Positions 52,177 to 62,360 of a DNA stretch of 64,000 nucleotides are shown here, piece by piece. Source of the DNA: Chitinophaga dinghuensis (GTDB taxonomy: Bacteria > Bacteroidota > Bacteroidia > Chitinophagales > Chitinophagaceae); contig NZ_QLMA01000001.1 in the NCBI RefSeq assembly GCF_003259435.1, forward strand, positions 1,211,469 to 1,275,468, written 5' to 3'. The notes below the pieces were generated by a model. It was not told where the DNA came from, did not search any database, and saw only the letters and a program-made list of their open reading frames with translations. A program made the position numbers and the translations under genes. The stretch's first letter is position 1. Every line of letters starts with the position of its first letter.

Positions 52177-54935
52177 GAACGGTGAAGCATATATTAATCA
52201 GGATATTCTTTCTATGTTGTAGCCTGCTGCTGTTGAATACTTCAGTATCCCTTGCAGCGGAGATAGACTCTGCATGGTTCCATCAATTAGTGGATAAGGC
52301 ATCCGTTTCTCTGAGGAATACTGTTCTCCGGAATGAGGCGCTGAAAGCACAGGGCCGTGAACGGGAAATGAGTTTTGTAGTGACAGTGACAGACGGAGAA
52401 AAGGTAGGACCTCCCTATCTGATGGACAATGGCATTGATGGTAATAAAAGCGCTTTAACAACATTTGAGAAAGAGAGGGTAGAACTGGAGGATCGTTTAA
52501 AGAAAATATACACTGCTGAGAATGTAGAGGCATATGTGTTAATGTTGAACTGCTTTGATGTAAAATTAAAGCGGTTATTGGCGGATTCCATTTCTGTAGA
52601 ATGGCTCTTCAATAAGGCCTCCTCTGATTATTCCGATATTCCTGACCTTAAGGCATTGCATGATCGATTTACGCAGGCCGTATTGATTTCCAGACAAATA
52701 TTCAAAGATTCTGCTCCCCGAATCCTATTGAGTACTGGTGTGTATCGTATTGCACGCAGAGACAATGAAGGTAGACCTGTCAGCGATAATTATTACTATT
52801 TCAAGCCGACACCCAATCCTTCTAATAAGCTCGCCACAGAGGATATTACACCGTTATTATACAGATACCTTAGAGAGAATAATCCCAAGGATGGAAGCGC
52901 ACTGGAGTACGCTAACTTTCAGGTTGCGGCTCTTGAAAAGGCGATTCATAGTTCAAAATATAAGGCAAGTATCCTGAGTACTTTCGATGTGTCTGATATG
53001 ATTGCCATCCTGAATAATTTCAGCTCGGCGGTGGACTATAAAGGGTTGTCGTTGGAAGAACGGGTTCATATTATTAGTGTATTGCTGACAGAGCATCTGA
53101 AGGGAAATTATGGATTGTTCCAAAATGGAGAAGGCGCCGTGATGAAGATTTTCAATACGGTCCCCCCAGAGCAAACTGAAGGATTCTTTACTGCGTTGGA
53201 AGCTCCCACTAGGATAGTGAAAGATGCATCAAACCACTATCCACTGATTTATCGTTTGTTGGATGAAATGGACGATGCGTTATTATTCGCGGGGGGGAAT
53301 AATTATACAAATTTGATTGTTGCTGTAAAAAACTTGCTGATTCAATCTCCTAAGTTTGGTGCTCGGGCGCAAGCAATTTCCTCTACCCCAGAGAAATTAC
53401 TGCAACATTGCATTCGCTGGAAAGGGGATGGGGCATATTTGCCGGGTGACCGTAAATATACTGTGAAGTTACTGGAAAGTGGTCAGGTTCAGATTGATAC
53501 GCGTATTGTGCTGGAAACGCATGCCATAACAGCTGGAGAGGACCAGGAATTGGCCGGTGCTACGTGGACAAACTATGTACCTGGATCTGACCAAACGAAT
53601 ATTTTTTCGCCTTTTGAGCTAATTGGCTTTACAAACTTAAGCAAGCAGTCCTTCTTAAATCCGCTAAGTGGTGCCAAGAATGACAGTATGGCTTTCATGC
53701 CTGCCATTTTCCTGGATTATGCCATTAAGAAGAAGGCCAATATGGACCTGCAGAAGGCCGGCTTTATGTTATTGGATTTGGCAACACTCGCCACCGGTTA
53801 TGGCGGAATCATAGCAGCAGCCAGCGATATAAGGAAGGCAATCGTTATATTTAACATGGGTACCGCTACCCTTAATATAACTGCCAATACTTTTGAAGAA
53901 CAACTAGAAGGGACCCGATTCCATGAAGTGGTGGATGCTGCTAATATGCTCATGTTAGCGGTAGGTGTGGCCGAGTTGGGGCGGTCCGGTCCCAGAACAA
54001 TGGCAACGGCGTTGAAGGTAGGTATGAAAGTATCCGGAACTGTCTCGAAGGAAGTCGCCTTACGATTTATAGCGGCGGTGATGAGGGCTGAGATAGAACT
54101 GAAAAATGTTCGACTGGGCACCAGAGCTGCTGATGAGTTGTTGGCCTTAAAGAACGAATTAGTGATAGAGTGGCCTGAGACTTACAAAACAGATCTGGCG
54201 GAAGATCTTAAGGAGTTCGATGCTAAAGCTAAGCCGGAGTTGGAGGCGCCGAAAGTCATAGAGGAAGCTCCGAAGGCAGGAGAGGAAGCACCGAAACCTA
54301 AGGAAGAGGCGATTAACACCGGGGGAGTTGAAGGTTCGATTGATAAAGTTATCAAAAAAACATACCCTTTTGCTGAGTACTTGGATATATCAGGTGACGT
54401 TAAACAATGTGTATATGAGCTTAATGGCAAACAAATTGTGGCGGACCATGTTTTTGTTGGTGAAGGGGTCAATAAAGTCTGGGTTCTACCAGATGATGTA
54501 AAAGAGGTTGTGCATGCAGAGAAAATTGCCAAATATGTTGGAGATGATATAATTATGCCAAGAGAGAAGTTTCCTGCAGTAGATGGTATTAAAGCGAGCA
54601 ATGGACAGGGGGTATCATTTAAAAAACCGAATGGTACTACTATGAAAAATGTCAAAGACCAAATTAATAAAGCATATAATAGGATAAAGAGTAATAATGG
54701 GAAAGGGGATGATTTTATTCAGGAAGGATATAAATTACGTAAATGGGAAGGTGTTGAACTTCATATTGAATGTATGAATATTGATGCGACATGGTCAGAG
54801 TACGAGCAAATGTGGGATTACCATTGTAGAAATCCTCAAACCGGTTTGAGAAATGATGGGCTTATCACCCGGATTGTAATTTATTTAAAAGATGGGACGA
54901 TAAAAGAGTTGGATTTAAATAAACTTAAAAAGTAA
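52173..54935 (+). CDS. Exported multidomain protein with toxin-like C-terminal domain
   Basis: A 920-aa protein. Signal peptide at 1-29 (FFLCCSLLLLNTSVSLAAE). A mostly helical body (about 30-520) is followed by hydrophobic segments (about 530-660: FMLLDLATLATGYGGIIAAA, LMLAVGVAELG), a Pro/Glu/Lys linker (about 688-712: APKVIEEAPKAGEEAPKPKE) and a separate C-terminal domain (about 715-920). That domain has VHAEKIAKYVGDD, FPAVDGIKASNGQGVSFKKP and a basic, polar tail; the spaced Glu, Asp and Lys recall PD-(D/E)xK nucleases, at low confidence. Body, hydrophobic stretch, linker and variable tip is the usual order in polymorphic toxins. The DNA of the tip is more AT-rich than the body. A small signal-less gene follows 10 nt later. 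Confidence 0.55.
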   Translation: MRTVKHILIRIFFLCCSLLLLNTSVSLAAEIDSAWFHQLVDKASVSLRNTVLRNEALKAQGREREMSFVVTVTDGEKVGPPYLMDNGIDGNKSALTTFEKERVELEDRLKKIYTAENVEAYVLMLNCFDVKLKRLLADSISVEWLFNKASSDYSDIPDLKALHDRFTQAVLISRQIFKDSAPRILLSTGVYRIARRDNEGRPVSDNYYYFKPTPNPSNKLATEDITPLLYRYLRENNPKDGSALEYANFQVAALEKAIHSSKYKASILSTFDVSDMIAILNNFSSAVDYKGLSLEERVHIISVLLTEHLKGNYGLFQNGEGAVMKIFNTVPPEQTEGFFTALEAPTRIVKDASNHYPLIYRLLDEMDDALLFAGGNNYTNLIVAVKNLLIQSPKFGARAQAISSTPEKLLQHCIRWKGDGAYLPGDRKYTVKLLESGQVQIDTRIVLETHAITAGEDQELAGATWTNYVPGSDQTNIFSPFELIGFTNLSKQSFLNPLSGAKNDSMAFMPAIFLDYAIKKKANMDLQKAGFMLLDLATLATGYGGIIAAASDIRKAIVIFNMGTATLNITANTFEEQLEGTRFHEVVDAANMLMLAVGVAELGRSGPRTMATALKVGMKVSGTVSKEVALRFIAAVMRAEIELKNVRLGTRAADELLALKNELVIEWPETYKTDLAEDLKEFDAKAKPELEAPKVIEEAPKAGEEAPKPKEEAINTGGVEGSIDKVIKKTYPFAEYLDISGDVKQCVYELNGKQIVADHVFVGEGVNKVWVLPDDVKEVVHAEKIAKYVGDDIIMPREKFPAVDGIKASNGQGVSFKKPNGTTMKNVKDQINKAYNRIKSNNGKGDDFIQEGYKLRKWEGVELHIECMNIDATWSEYEQMWDYHCRNPQTGLRNDGLITRIVIYLKDGTIKELDLNKLKK

Positions 54936-54945
54936 GAAGTGTAAT

Positions 54946-55584
54946 ATGACACAGAATTCGAGGCTGCAAGTTTCAGAGAAATTCTATTTTGAACAGGAAC
55001 TTATACCAGGTTTATATATAATCGGTAATTGGGGCATACAGTCAAGGAATACATATGAAGGGATGATACCAACTCATTTCTATGAAATACTACAACATTT
55101 CCTTTCTTTTTTTCCATGGTTAGAAATATTAAAGGTAAGTATGGCTTGTATTGATGATGTTTGGGAAAGCAAAAGTTCAGCATATTCCTTGAAAGAGTGG
55201 TGTATACAAAAAGATCAATTCTTCGCAGAAAACAAATTGCTCATTACTAGTGGGATGGATATTGCTACAGTAGATCTTAACTATAGAATGTCCTACAATG
55301 ATATCCCATTCAGTTTTAATGAACAGGGGACTGGCTATGTCTATATCATGTTAGATGATAATGGGGGTGTTTATGCTTCGCTGAACTTAATAGTCGATGT
55401 ATTTCATAAAGAACCCAAGGATACAAGCAAGTTGAAACTAACTCAGCATCAGGCTGAACATAATAATAACCTGCTGACTCACTCCCTAAGAGAAATCGAA
55501 GCGAGTGGATTATATGAAATTGAGGTGTTTGAAAGCGATTTATATAGCCAAGAAATTCATAAGTACGGCTTTCAATGCGAGTAA
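54946..55584 (+). CDS. Small cytoplasmic protein, candidate immunity protein
   Basis: A 212-aa protein without signal peptide or membrane helix (MTQNSRLQVSEKFYFEQELI), acidic and rich in aromatic residues (YIIGNWGIQSRNTYEG, YVYIMLDDNGGVYASLNL). It is the only gene in this cluster that lacks an export signal. It lies 10 nt after the toxin-like gene, is AT-rich like the toxin tip, and is closed by its own terminator. Those are the usual features of an immunity gene to a polymorphic toxin. No immunity family was recognised, so the call rests on position and composition. Confidence 0.5.
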   Translation: MTQNSRLQVSEKFYFEQELIPGLYIIGNWGIQSRNTYEGMIPTHFYEILQHFLSFFPWLEILKVSMACIDDVWESKSSAYSLKEWCIQKDQFFAENKLLITSGMDIATVDLNYRMSYNDIPFSFNEQGTGYVYIMLDDNGGVYASLNLIVDVFHKEPKDTSKLKLTQHQAEHNNNLLTHSLREIEASGLYEIEVFESDLYSQEIHKYGFQCE

Positions 55585-55644
55585 TATCTGAGAAGTCATA
55601 TTGTAATTTATGGTTATGATAACCCAGGAAGAATGGAATGGATA

Positions 55645-55682
55645 TAATGCCGAGGTTAAAGTTAACTTTAACCTCGGTATTA
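55645..55682. terminator. Palindromic terminator after the candidate immunity gene
   Basis: The two halves of 55645-55682 (left half CCGAGGTTAAAGTT, right half AACTTTAACCTCGG) are complementary over 19 bp with one G-T pair. It closes the toxin-immunity unit and separates it from the next transcript. A smaller hairpin, GGAGCCC/GGGCTCC (55712-55733), follows in the leader of the next gene. Confidence 0.7.
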
Positions 55683-55747
55683 CTGAACTGACTATCCGAT
55701 GAATTAAATTAGGAGCCCCTCATCCTGGGCTCCACACCTATGAAACT

Positions 55748-58700
55748 ATGATCCGACACCTATACCTTACCATCCTATGTCTGTTTGCGGTTGTTGCCGC
55801 ATTTGCTCAGGAACAGCCGCGCCCGCGAACTCCGCTGGAGCAGCACATTCATGATGTAAACAAACTCATTCAGGAACGTCGTGCTACTAAGCTACTGAAG
55901 AATGAAACGCTTTATAGTCAACTACAAGATACTACACAGTTTAAACTCCCTGTGGGTATTGGTGGTACAGGGAATGGTAACCCTCCCGTTATCATCGACA
56001 GTATCCGCTTCCTCCCTGATCACGCTGAAATCACTGTCTATATAGTGGTTCCCACCCCTAACGGAGAACTGATGTTCGCCGCCAGCAGCGTTCCTATCAG
56101 CATGAACGGCGGACTAGTAGGAACAGCCAGACTGGAACTCGTGAACGATCCCAAGCTGAATCTCTTCGGTGATAAATCGGAGTTCCGCTTTTTACATGGT
56201 AAAACATTTGTGGAGTTCGACTGTGATGGGTTTAAAAGATTAGGTATAGGTGCAGAAGTGAATCTGCCGGAATATATCGTTCCTGCAGGGTTAGATGCTA
56301 CGCAGCCCACCAATCAGCGGGTGAAAGCCACCTTTGAGGCGGCTGCTTCCGATATCAACGATATCATTGCCGGTGTTTCTATTCAGCCATTCCAGATTCG
56401 TGGAGTGAAGAATGTCACCATTACCGTACAGGATGCAATCATAGATCTGAGTGATGCCAATAATAGTCCGGATGTAGTATTCCCTAAAGAATACAACACA
56501 GATGATAAAACCTTCTGGAGAGGATTCTTCCTGCGCAAATTTGAAGTGCAACTGCCACCTGAATTAAGAAAGCGCAGTTCGAAAAAACCATTAACCTTTA
56601 CCGTTAGAAACGCCTTGATCGATGATAAAGGCTTCTCCGGGGCAATGGCCATCACGAACCTGCTTCCATTGGAAGATGGTGACATGGGTGGATGGCAGTT
56701 CTCTGTAGACAAGCTGGGGCTGGACTTTGTAGCGAATCAGCTCAAAGGCGGCGAACTGACTGGTGAATTGATTCTCCCTATCACAGCAAAAGAAAATCAT
56801 TTCGGCTATTCTGCGGTATTCCGTCCGGGCAGCGAATATGTATTTAAGGTGAAAATGAAGGACACGGTGTCTGTCCCTATCTTCATCGGTAAGGGTACGC
56901 TGCTGCCCAACTCCTCTATACAAGTGGCCGTAAAAGATGGCAACTTCCAGGCGATGGCTGTTTTAAACGGTTCCTTGTCGATCACCGGTGGCAATGGAGG
57001 AGAAGGCATTTCCTCCCTGGCGAAAAAATTCAATGTGCCAGACCTGCAGTTTGAAAGACTGACTATATCCACTGAAGCGCCTTATTTCCACGAAGGGATA
57101 TTTTCTTTCTCTAATGATTTGAAAATGCCTACCATCGCTGGTTATGGCTTCTCTATCGATGAAATTGGCCTGGTGAAAAAAGGAGAGAAAAGAGGGCTGG
57201 CTTTAGGCGTGAAATTGAATGTCAGTGGAACCGGTACCAACGGATTCGCCGCTGATGCGAAGTTCGCGCTGATGAGTACCATGGATAAAGATGAGGATGG
57301 AAAAATCCATTTCAAATTCTCCAGCCTGGACGTAAGTCGTATCTCCATTGATATTCATCAGGGCGTGTTTGCACTCAAAGGCGGACTGGAATTCTTCACA
57401 GATGATGATATCTACGGAAATGGTTTCCGCGGAGATATCGATGCTTCACTGCAAATATGTAAGGCAGAAGTAAAACTCCAGTCGACGGCACTCTTTGGAA
57501 ATGTAAAAGGAGAGCGTTACTGGTATGCGGATATCATGGTAGACCTACCTGTCGCTATTACCATTTTCCCGCCTGCTGTGAGTATTAAAGGCTTCGGTGG
57601 AGCCCTGTTCTATGGGGTTTCTGTACTGGAGAAAGGAGCTAATACGGGACCTTATCGACTCGGTAAAACAAATACGGGTATTATCTATAAACCGGACGCT
57701 AATTCCGGGCTGGGTATCAAAGCCTCTTTGAAATTTATTGCCTTAAAAGAGAAGACCCTCAGTGGTGATGTGGGATTGGAATTGGCCTTCAACCGTAGTG
57801 GAGGATTAAGAAAAATCACCTTCCGTGGATTGGTGAACGTCATGTCTCTCGGATTAAGTGAGGGTACTACGGATATGTTGAAGAATCTGTCTGGTATGAT
57901 GAAAGACGGACAGCCTGCGGATGCGCCAGCTGGTGATTGTGGCTACGATCCGAATGCATTTAATCCTACCGGTTTGATCTCTGCCGGCTTAATGGTAGAT
58001 GTAGATTTTGAGAACAGCAGTCTCCTCGCAAATTTGAAAGTATATGTAGATGTATATGGAGTGTTTACAGGAGTAGGTCCGAAAGGCTTAGCTGGAGAGG
58101 GCGAATTCTATGTAGGCCCTGAAGGATGGCACCTGTTTGCTGGTAAACCAGATAATCCAATTGGTGTAAGTATCCTGGGATTAGCGAAGGCACATGCCTA
58201 CTTTATGGTGGGTAATGGACTGCCTGGAAGTCCGCCGCCACCGGCTATCGTATCCGAAATCCTCGGTGGTATGGATCTGGATTACATGCGAGATCTGAAT
58301 GCGCTGGGTAAAGGTTCAGGGTTTGCTTTTGGGGCAGGACTGGATTTTGATACCGGCGATATGGACTATGGCGTATTCTATGCGCGACTTAGAGCTGGTT
58401 TAGGATTTGATATTATGGTGAAAGACTATGGTAATGATGTTCATTGTGAAGGAGGCAGCGGTCCTATTGGTATCAACGGCTGGTATGCCAATGGCCAGAT
58501 CTATGGTTATTTCCAGGGTAAAATTGGTATCCGCGTAAAACTCTTCTTCAAGAAGGGCAACTTCGATATTCTTGAACTGGGCGCTGCAGTAGTGCTTCAG
58601 GGTAAACTTCCTAATCCTTCCTGGATGCGTGGTACTGTAGGCGGTTATTTCAAACTGTTCGGCGGTATGATCAGAGGTAACTGCCGCTTCCAGATGACCT

Positions 58701-60217
58701 TGGGTAAGGAATGTAAAATCGTTGGTAATAATGCGTTTGCAGATGCAGGCGTACAGGTGATTGCAGATGCTACCCCTGGGAATGGAGATACAGAACAAAG
58801 TATATTTACGGCTCCACAGTTGGTATGCAATATGCCAATAGGAGACATTATTAGCATTTCAGATGATAATGGTAAAACCCGCCATTTCAGGTCAAGACTG
58901 GAGTATATGTCGCTCCGCAAAGAAAGTGCGAATGCAGCCGGTACACAGGAATGGAACAGCGATAATACTGTAGTGGTATTAAACACTGCTCAATGCCTGG
59001 AACCAAGATCCAATTATAAATTGACTGCCCGCGTTACCTTTGAAGAAAACGAAAATGGTAGTTGGACGCCATACCTGGTGGATGGAAAACAATACGCAGA
59101 GGAAGTAAACAATACCTTCACGACCGGCAATCTCCCTGATAAAATTCCGGAAGATAAAATCAAATTTACTTACCCTATCAGAAAGCAACTGAACTTCTAT
59201 AAGGATGAATTGCCTTCGCATAATGGCTATATCCAGTTCAAACAGGATCTGGCGCCAATGTTCAGACCAGATAGCTCATTCAAACAAACAGCCCGACTGA
59301 TTCCTGCCAATGGAGATCCTATTGATATTGCATTCAGCTATGATACGGGTAGAGTGAGCTTCCGATATCCGGATGGAATGAAGAATGATGAAATATATAC
59401 GTTTGCGTTAGTGAATGTGCCAACAGAAAATGAGTCAGATATCAGCCGAAACGTTGTATCGCAGAAGAAAGATATCGGAGATGGACAGAGCGGAGACCTG
59501 AGCGTTACCACGAAAAAAGCTACACGCAGTATTACTGTTGGCTCAGAGAAAGCATTCTATCAACTTGATTTCCGTAGTAGTAAATACAATACATTCAACC
59601 AGAAACTGGATGCGCTGGGTGTAGGAAGTTCATTCCGCTGGCCAATTAGCAATGGAGTGCATGAACTGGGTTACCAGTATACCAATACAGAACTGTTTGA
59701 TAATGCCGAAGTGGATGGTAATGGTAACAGTGAGGTCTTACAGTTTGAAGCAATACTGGATGATAATACCTGGTATAAGGAAGACATCTATCCATATACC
59801 TACGCAGGTTACCCAATTACACCGGTAGGGAATACTGCTGGTCCGGCCATTACTATCGACTGGCGTAATCCGCAAACGATGGGCGTACCACCAGTAAGAG
59901 CTATTTATATCCGTCAGCAGTCGCAGGGCCTCCAGTTAAATGAGAATGGCAATGCACAATTCTCTGGTATTTCCACCTTTGTATTCAACCTGCCATATTA
60001 CATTGAGCGGGATAACTCTAACGTCGCTAACAGAATGGTCAACAATATGTATGGATTGGGACTGAATTATACTGATCAGCAGAAGTTGATACTGACCCGC
60101 AACTGGGTGCCAGTAAGAAAAGGCGATTATAAGTTCCGGATTAAATATGTCCTGCCAGGTATAAATATGAGTACCTCTTCCAGGATCATTACCATTCAAA
60201 ACCCAACAGGATTATAA
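55748..60217 (+). CDS. Giant exported beta-rich protein of unknown function
   Basis: A 1489-aa protein with a signal peptide (YLTILCLFAVVAAFAQ). The N-terminal 800 residues are dominated by alternating beta strands with many Gly and Asp (GGFGGALFYGVSVLEKG-like phrases: SIKGFGGALFYGVSVLEKGA; GLGIKASLKFIALKEKTLSG), a pattern of long beta-solenoid or barrel-like sheets. Residues 830-1040 include FAFGAGLDFDTGDMDYGVFY and YFQGKIGIRVKLFFKKGNFD. The C-terminal third looks like Ig/FN3-type domains. There is no T9SS C-terminal motif that I can identify. It begins a second transcript after the toxin-like cassette and is followed after 3 nt by an FN3 protein. Confidence 0.65.
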   Translation: MIRHLYLTILCLFAVVAAFAQEQPRPRTPLEQHIHDVNKLIQERRATKLLKNETLYSQLQDTTQFKLPVGIGGTGNGNPPVIIDSIRFLPDHAEITVYIVVPTPNGELMFAASSVPISMNGGLVGTARLELVNDPKLNLFGDKSEFRFLHGKTFVEFDCDGFKRLGIGAEVNLPEYIVPAGLDATQPTNQRVKATFEAAASDINDIIAGVSIQPFQIRGVKNVTITVQDAIIDLSDANNSPDVVFPKEYNTDDKTFWRGFFLRKFEVQLPPELRKRSSKKPLTFTVRNALIDDKGFSGAMAITNLLPLEDGDMGGWQFSVDKLGLDFVANQLKGGELTGELILPITAKENHFGYSAVFRPGSEYVFKVKMKDTVSVPIFIGKGTLLPNSSIQVAVKDGNFQAMAVLNGSLSITGGNGGEGISSLAKKFNVPDLQFERLTISTEAPYFHEGIFSFSNDLKMPTIAGYGFSIDEIGLVKKGEKRGLALGVKLNVSGTGTNGFAADAKFALMSTMDKDEDGKIHFKFSSLDVSRISIDIHQGVFALKGGLEFFTDDDIYGNGFRGDIDASLQICKAEVKLQSTALFGNVKGERYWYADIMVDLPVAITIFPPAVSIKGFGGALFYGVSVLEKGANTGPYRLGKTNTGIIYKPDANSGLGIKASLKFIALKEKTLSGDVGLELAFNRSGGLRKITFRGLVNVMSLGLSEGTTDMLKNLSGMMKDGQPADAPAGDCGYDPNAFNPTGLISAGLMVDVDFENSSLLANLKVYVDVYGVFTGVGPKGLAGEGEFYVGPEGWHLFAGKPDNPIGVSILGLAKAHAYFMVGNGLPGSPPPPAIVSEILGGMDLDYMRDLNALGKGSGFAFGAGLDFDTGDMDYGVFYARLRAGLGFDIMVKDYGNDVHCEGGSGPIGINGWYANGQIYGYFQGKIGIRVKLFFKKGNFDILELGAAVVLQGKLPNPSWMRGTVGGYFKLFGGMIRGNCRFQMTLGKECKIVGNNAFADAGVQVIADATPGNGDTEQSIFTAPQLVCNMPIGDIISISDDNGKTRHFRSRLEYMSLRKESANAAGTQEWNSDNTVVVLNTAQCLEPRSNYKLTARVTFEENENGSWTPYLVDGKQYAEEVNNTFTTGNLPDKIPEDKIKFTYPIRKQLNFYKDELPSHNGYIQFKQDLAPMFRPDSSFKQTARLIPANGDPIDIAFSYDTGRVSFRYPDGMKNDEIYTFALVNVPTENESDISRNVVSQKKDIGDGQSGDLSVTTKKATRSITVGSEKAFYQLDFRSSKYNTFNQKLDALGVGSSFRWPISNGVHELGYQYTNTELFDNAEVDGNGNSEVLQFEAILDDNTWYKEDIYPYTYAGYPITPVGNTAGPAITIDWRNPQTMGVPPVRAIYIRQQSQGLQLNENGNAQFSGISTFVFNLPYYIERDNSNVANRMVNNMYGLGLNYTDQQKLILTRNWVPVRKGDYKFRIKYVLPGINMSTSSRIITIQNPTGL

Positions 60218-60220
60218 CCG

Positions 60221-62338
60221 ATGAAAATATTAAGTGAAATGAGGGTTAAACGCATATTAGTGATAGCAGGAGTGGCCGTTGGCCTGATGATGCCGGAATG
60301 CTTGCTGGCGCAGAAGAAGTCGGCCAGCCAACCTGGACAGATTGCGGTAATGGCCCGTGCCAGCCAGGACTCCATCATGCTGCGATGGGCGCCGGTTAAT
60401 TATCAGCTATGGAAGCATGCTAACCAGTACGGCTATATTATTACTCGTTATACAGTAATGCGCGATAATCATTTGTTACCTGTGCAAACTGCACAGGTAA
60501 TGACACCGCAGCCCATCAGGCCTTTACCATTGCCTGCCTGGGAAGCGGTGGCACAGAAGAGTGAAAAGTGGGGAAGTATTGCTGCGCAAGCCTTGTACGG
60601 TGAAAAGTTTGAAGTGACTGCAGGCGGCGGCAACAGCAAAGGAGATGTAATGGCGATGTATAATCAATCCCAGGAACAGGAATCTCGTTATGGATTCGCT
60701 TTATTCTCCGCAGATCAATCATACGATGTGGCTAAAGCTGCTGGTTTAGGTTGGGTGGATCATACTACCAAAGCCAACGAAAAATACCTGTATCGTATAT
60801 ACATGGCAGTTATACCGGTTGGCATAAAGGCAGATACGGGATTTATCTATACAGGGGCAGCTGATGCACAGGCGCTGCCTGCGCCGAGAGAGCTAAAAGT
60901 AGAAAGTCTGGAAACTGGCGCTATGATCAGTTGGAATAAGAAGATCTTTGATCATATTTATAATGCATGGCTGCTGGAACGTTCTTCTGACAATGGCAAA
61001 ACGTTTACATCTGTTAGCAAGGAGCCGCTGATTAATACGCAGGAAGGGTTAACGGATAAAACAAATTCTTTCTATCGTTTGGATACCGGACTGATACCCG
61101 AAAAAACCTACATCTATCGGGTAAAAGGTCTGACTGCATTTGGCGAAACAGGACCTGCATCTGATACCATCATGGTGACCCTTTATCACCGACTGGAGGT
61201 GAATCCTGTTATCCTGGAAACGGAGATGCGTAATGGTCAGGTGTATATTCGCTGGAGAATGCCACTGAACAAGGCTAAGATTGTTCGTTATGATATGGAG
61301 CGTTCCATGTCTCCCAATAAAAAATATACTGTACTAAATAAATCTCCACTCCAGGAGAAAGACTCCATTTTCGTAGACCCTTCCCCGTTAAATAGTAATT
61401 ATTACCGGGTGAAAGCAACTACCAAAGATGGACAGGTAATGCATTCATTCCCGCATTTTGTACAACAGGAAGACTCTATCCCGCCAGTAGCGCCAGTTGG
61501 AGCAAAAGGTATGATTGACAAAAAAGGAGTGGTATATCTCTCCTGGGATGAAAATAAAGAACCGGATTTATTCGGATATCGTGTGTTCAGAGCCAACTCT
61601 CCAAAAGAAGAATTCGTACAGGTAACAAGAAAAGCTACTGAAACAAACAGCTTCATCGATACGATCACTTTAAAAACGCTCACGAAAAATGTGTATTACC
61701 GAATTGTAGCGCTGGACAAGCATTACAACCCTTCAGAATATTCTGAAATCCTGGTACTGAAACGCCCGGATATTATCCCTCCGGTATCGCCATTCTTTAC
61801 GAATGTAAATGCATCTACGGAAGGTGTTTCCCTCGAATGGACGCCCAGTGGTAGTGAAGATGTAGAATGCCATGAGTTAATGCGTACGAAAGACAGTGTA
61901 TGGGAAACCGTTAGATATATTCCGATTACTGATTCTACTCATAACTATGTGGATTCGACCGCTATTCCCGGAATGAAGTATATGTATCAAATCATCGCTA
62001 CTGATGATAGTGGCCTTCAAGGTATATCCAAAACAGTGAGCGCCGGCCGTATTGATATGGGGCGACTGGATGTATCAAAATCATTAAAGGTCGTAATTGA
62101 CAGAGACGCCAAGCAGGTGAAACTTAGCTGGCAACATAAACCAGGGGTAGATAGAATCTGGATGTACAGAGCTGTGGGAGATGCGCCATATAAGTTGTAT
62201 CAAACATTTACTGGTGCTGAAAGCAGTTTCGCAGATAGCGGTCTTTTGATCAATACAATATATCGATATAAACTGAAAATGATCAATACAGGTAATGGCA
62301 AGAATGGATTTACAGAGGAAGTCATTGTAAATTATTAG
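60221..62338 (+). CDS. Exported multi-FN3 protein
   Basis: A 705-aa protein with a signal peptide ending ECLLAQK (start MKILSEM or, six codons later, MRVKRIL). Several fibronectin-type III domains follow, each with the Trp of strand B and the Tyr-x-Tyr-Arg/Lys-Val strand: LKVESLETGAMISWNKK, TYIYRVKGLTAFGETGPASD, GVVYLSWDENKEPDLFGYRV, GVSLEWTPSGSEDVECHEL, MYQIIATDDSGLQG. There is no catalytic motif. Such modules bind proteins or glycans on the surface. It is coupled to the giant protein before it and precedes the SprB-repeat gene by 22 nt. Confidence 0.78.
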   Translation: MKILSEMRVKRILVIAGVAVGLMMPECLLAQKKSASQPGQIAVMARASQDSIMLRWAPVNYQLWKHANQYGYIITRYTVMRDNHLLPVQTAQVMTPQPIRPLPLPAWEAVAQKSEKWGSIAAQALYGEKFEVTAGGGNSKGDVMAMYNQSQEQESRYGFALFSADQSYDVAKAAGLGWVDHTTKANEKYLYRIYMAVIPVGIKADTGFIYTGAADAQALPAPRELKVESLETGAMISWNKKIFDHIYNAWLLERSSDNGKTFTSVSKEPLINTQEGLTDKTNSFYRLDTGLIPEKTYIYRVKGLTAFGETGPASDTIMVTLYHRLEVNPVILETEMRNGQVYIRWRMPLNKAKIVRYDMERSMSPNKKYTVLNKSPLQEKDSIFVDPSPLNSNYYRVKATTKDGQVMHSFPHFVQQEDSIPPVAPVGAKGMIDKKGVVYLSWDENKEPDLFGYRVFRANSPKEEFVQVTRKATETNSFIDTITLKTLTKNVYYRIVALDKHYNPSEYSEILVLKRPDIIPPVSPFFTNVNASTEGVSLEWTPSGSEDVECHELMRTKDSVWETVRYIPITDSTHNYVDSTAIPGMKYMYQIIATDDSGLQGISKTVSAGRIDMGRLDVSKSLKVVIDRDAKQVKLSWQHKPGVDRIWMYRAVGDAPYKLYQTFTGAESSFADSGLLINTIYRYKLKMINTGNGKNGFTEEVIVNY

Positions 62339-62360
62339 TTGCATTACTATTATAGTTCCT

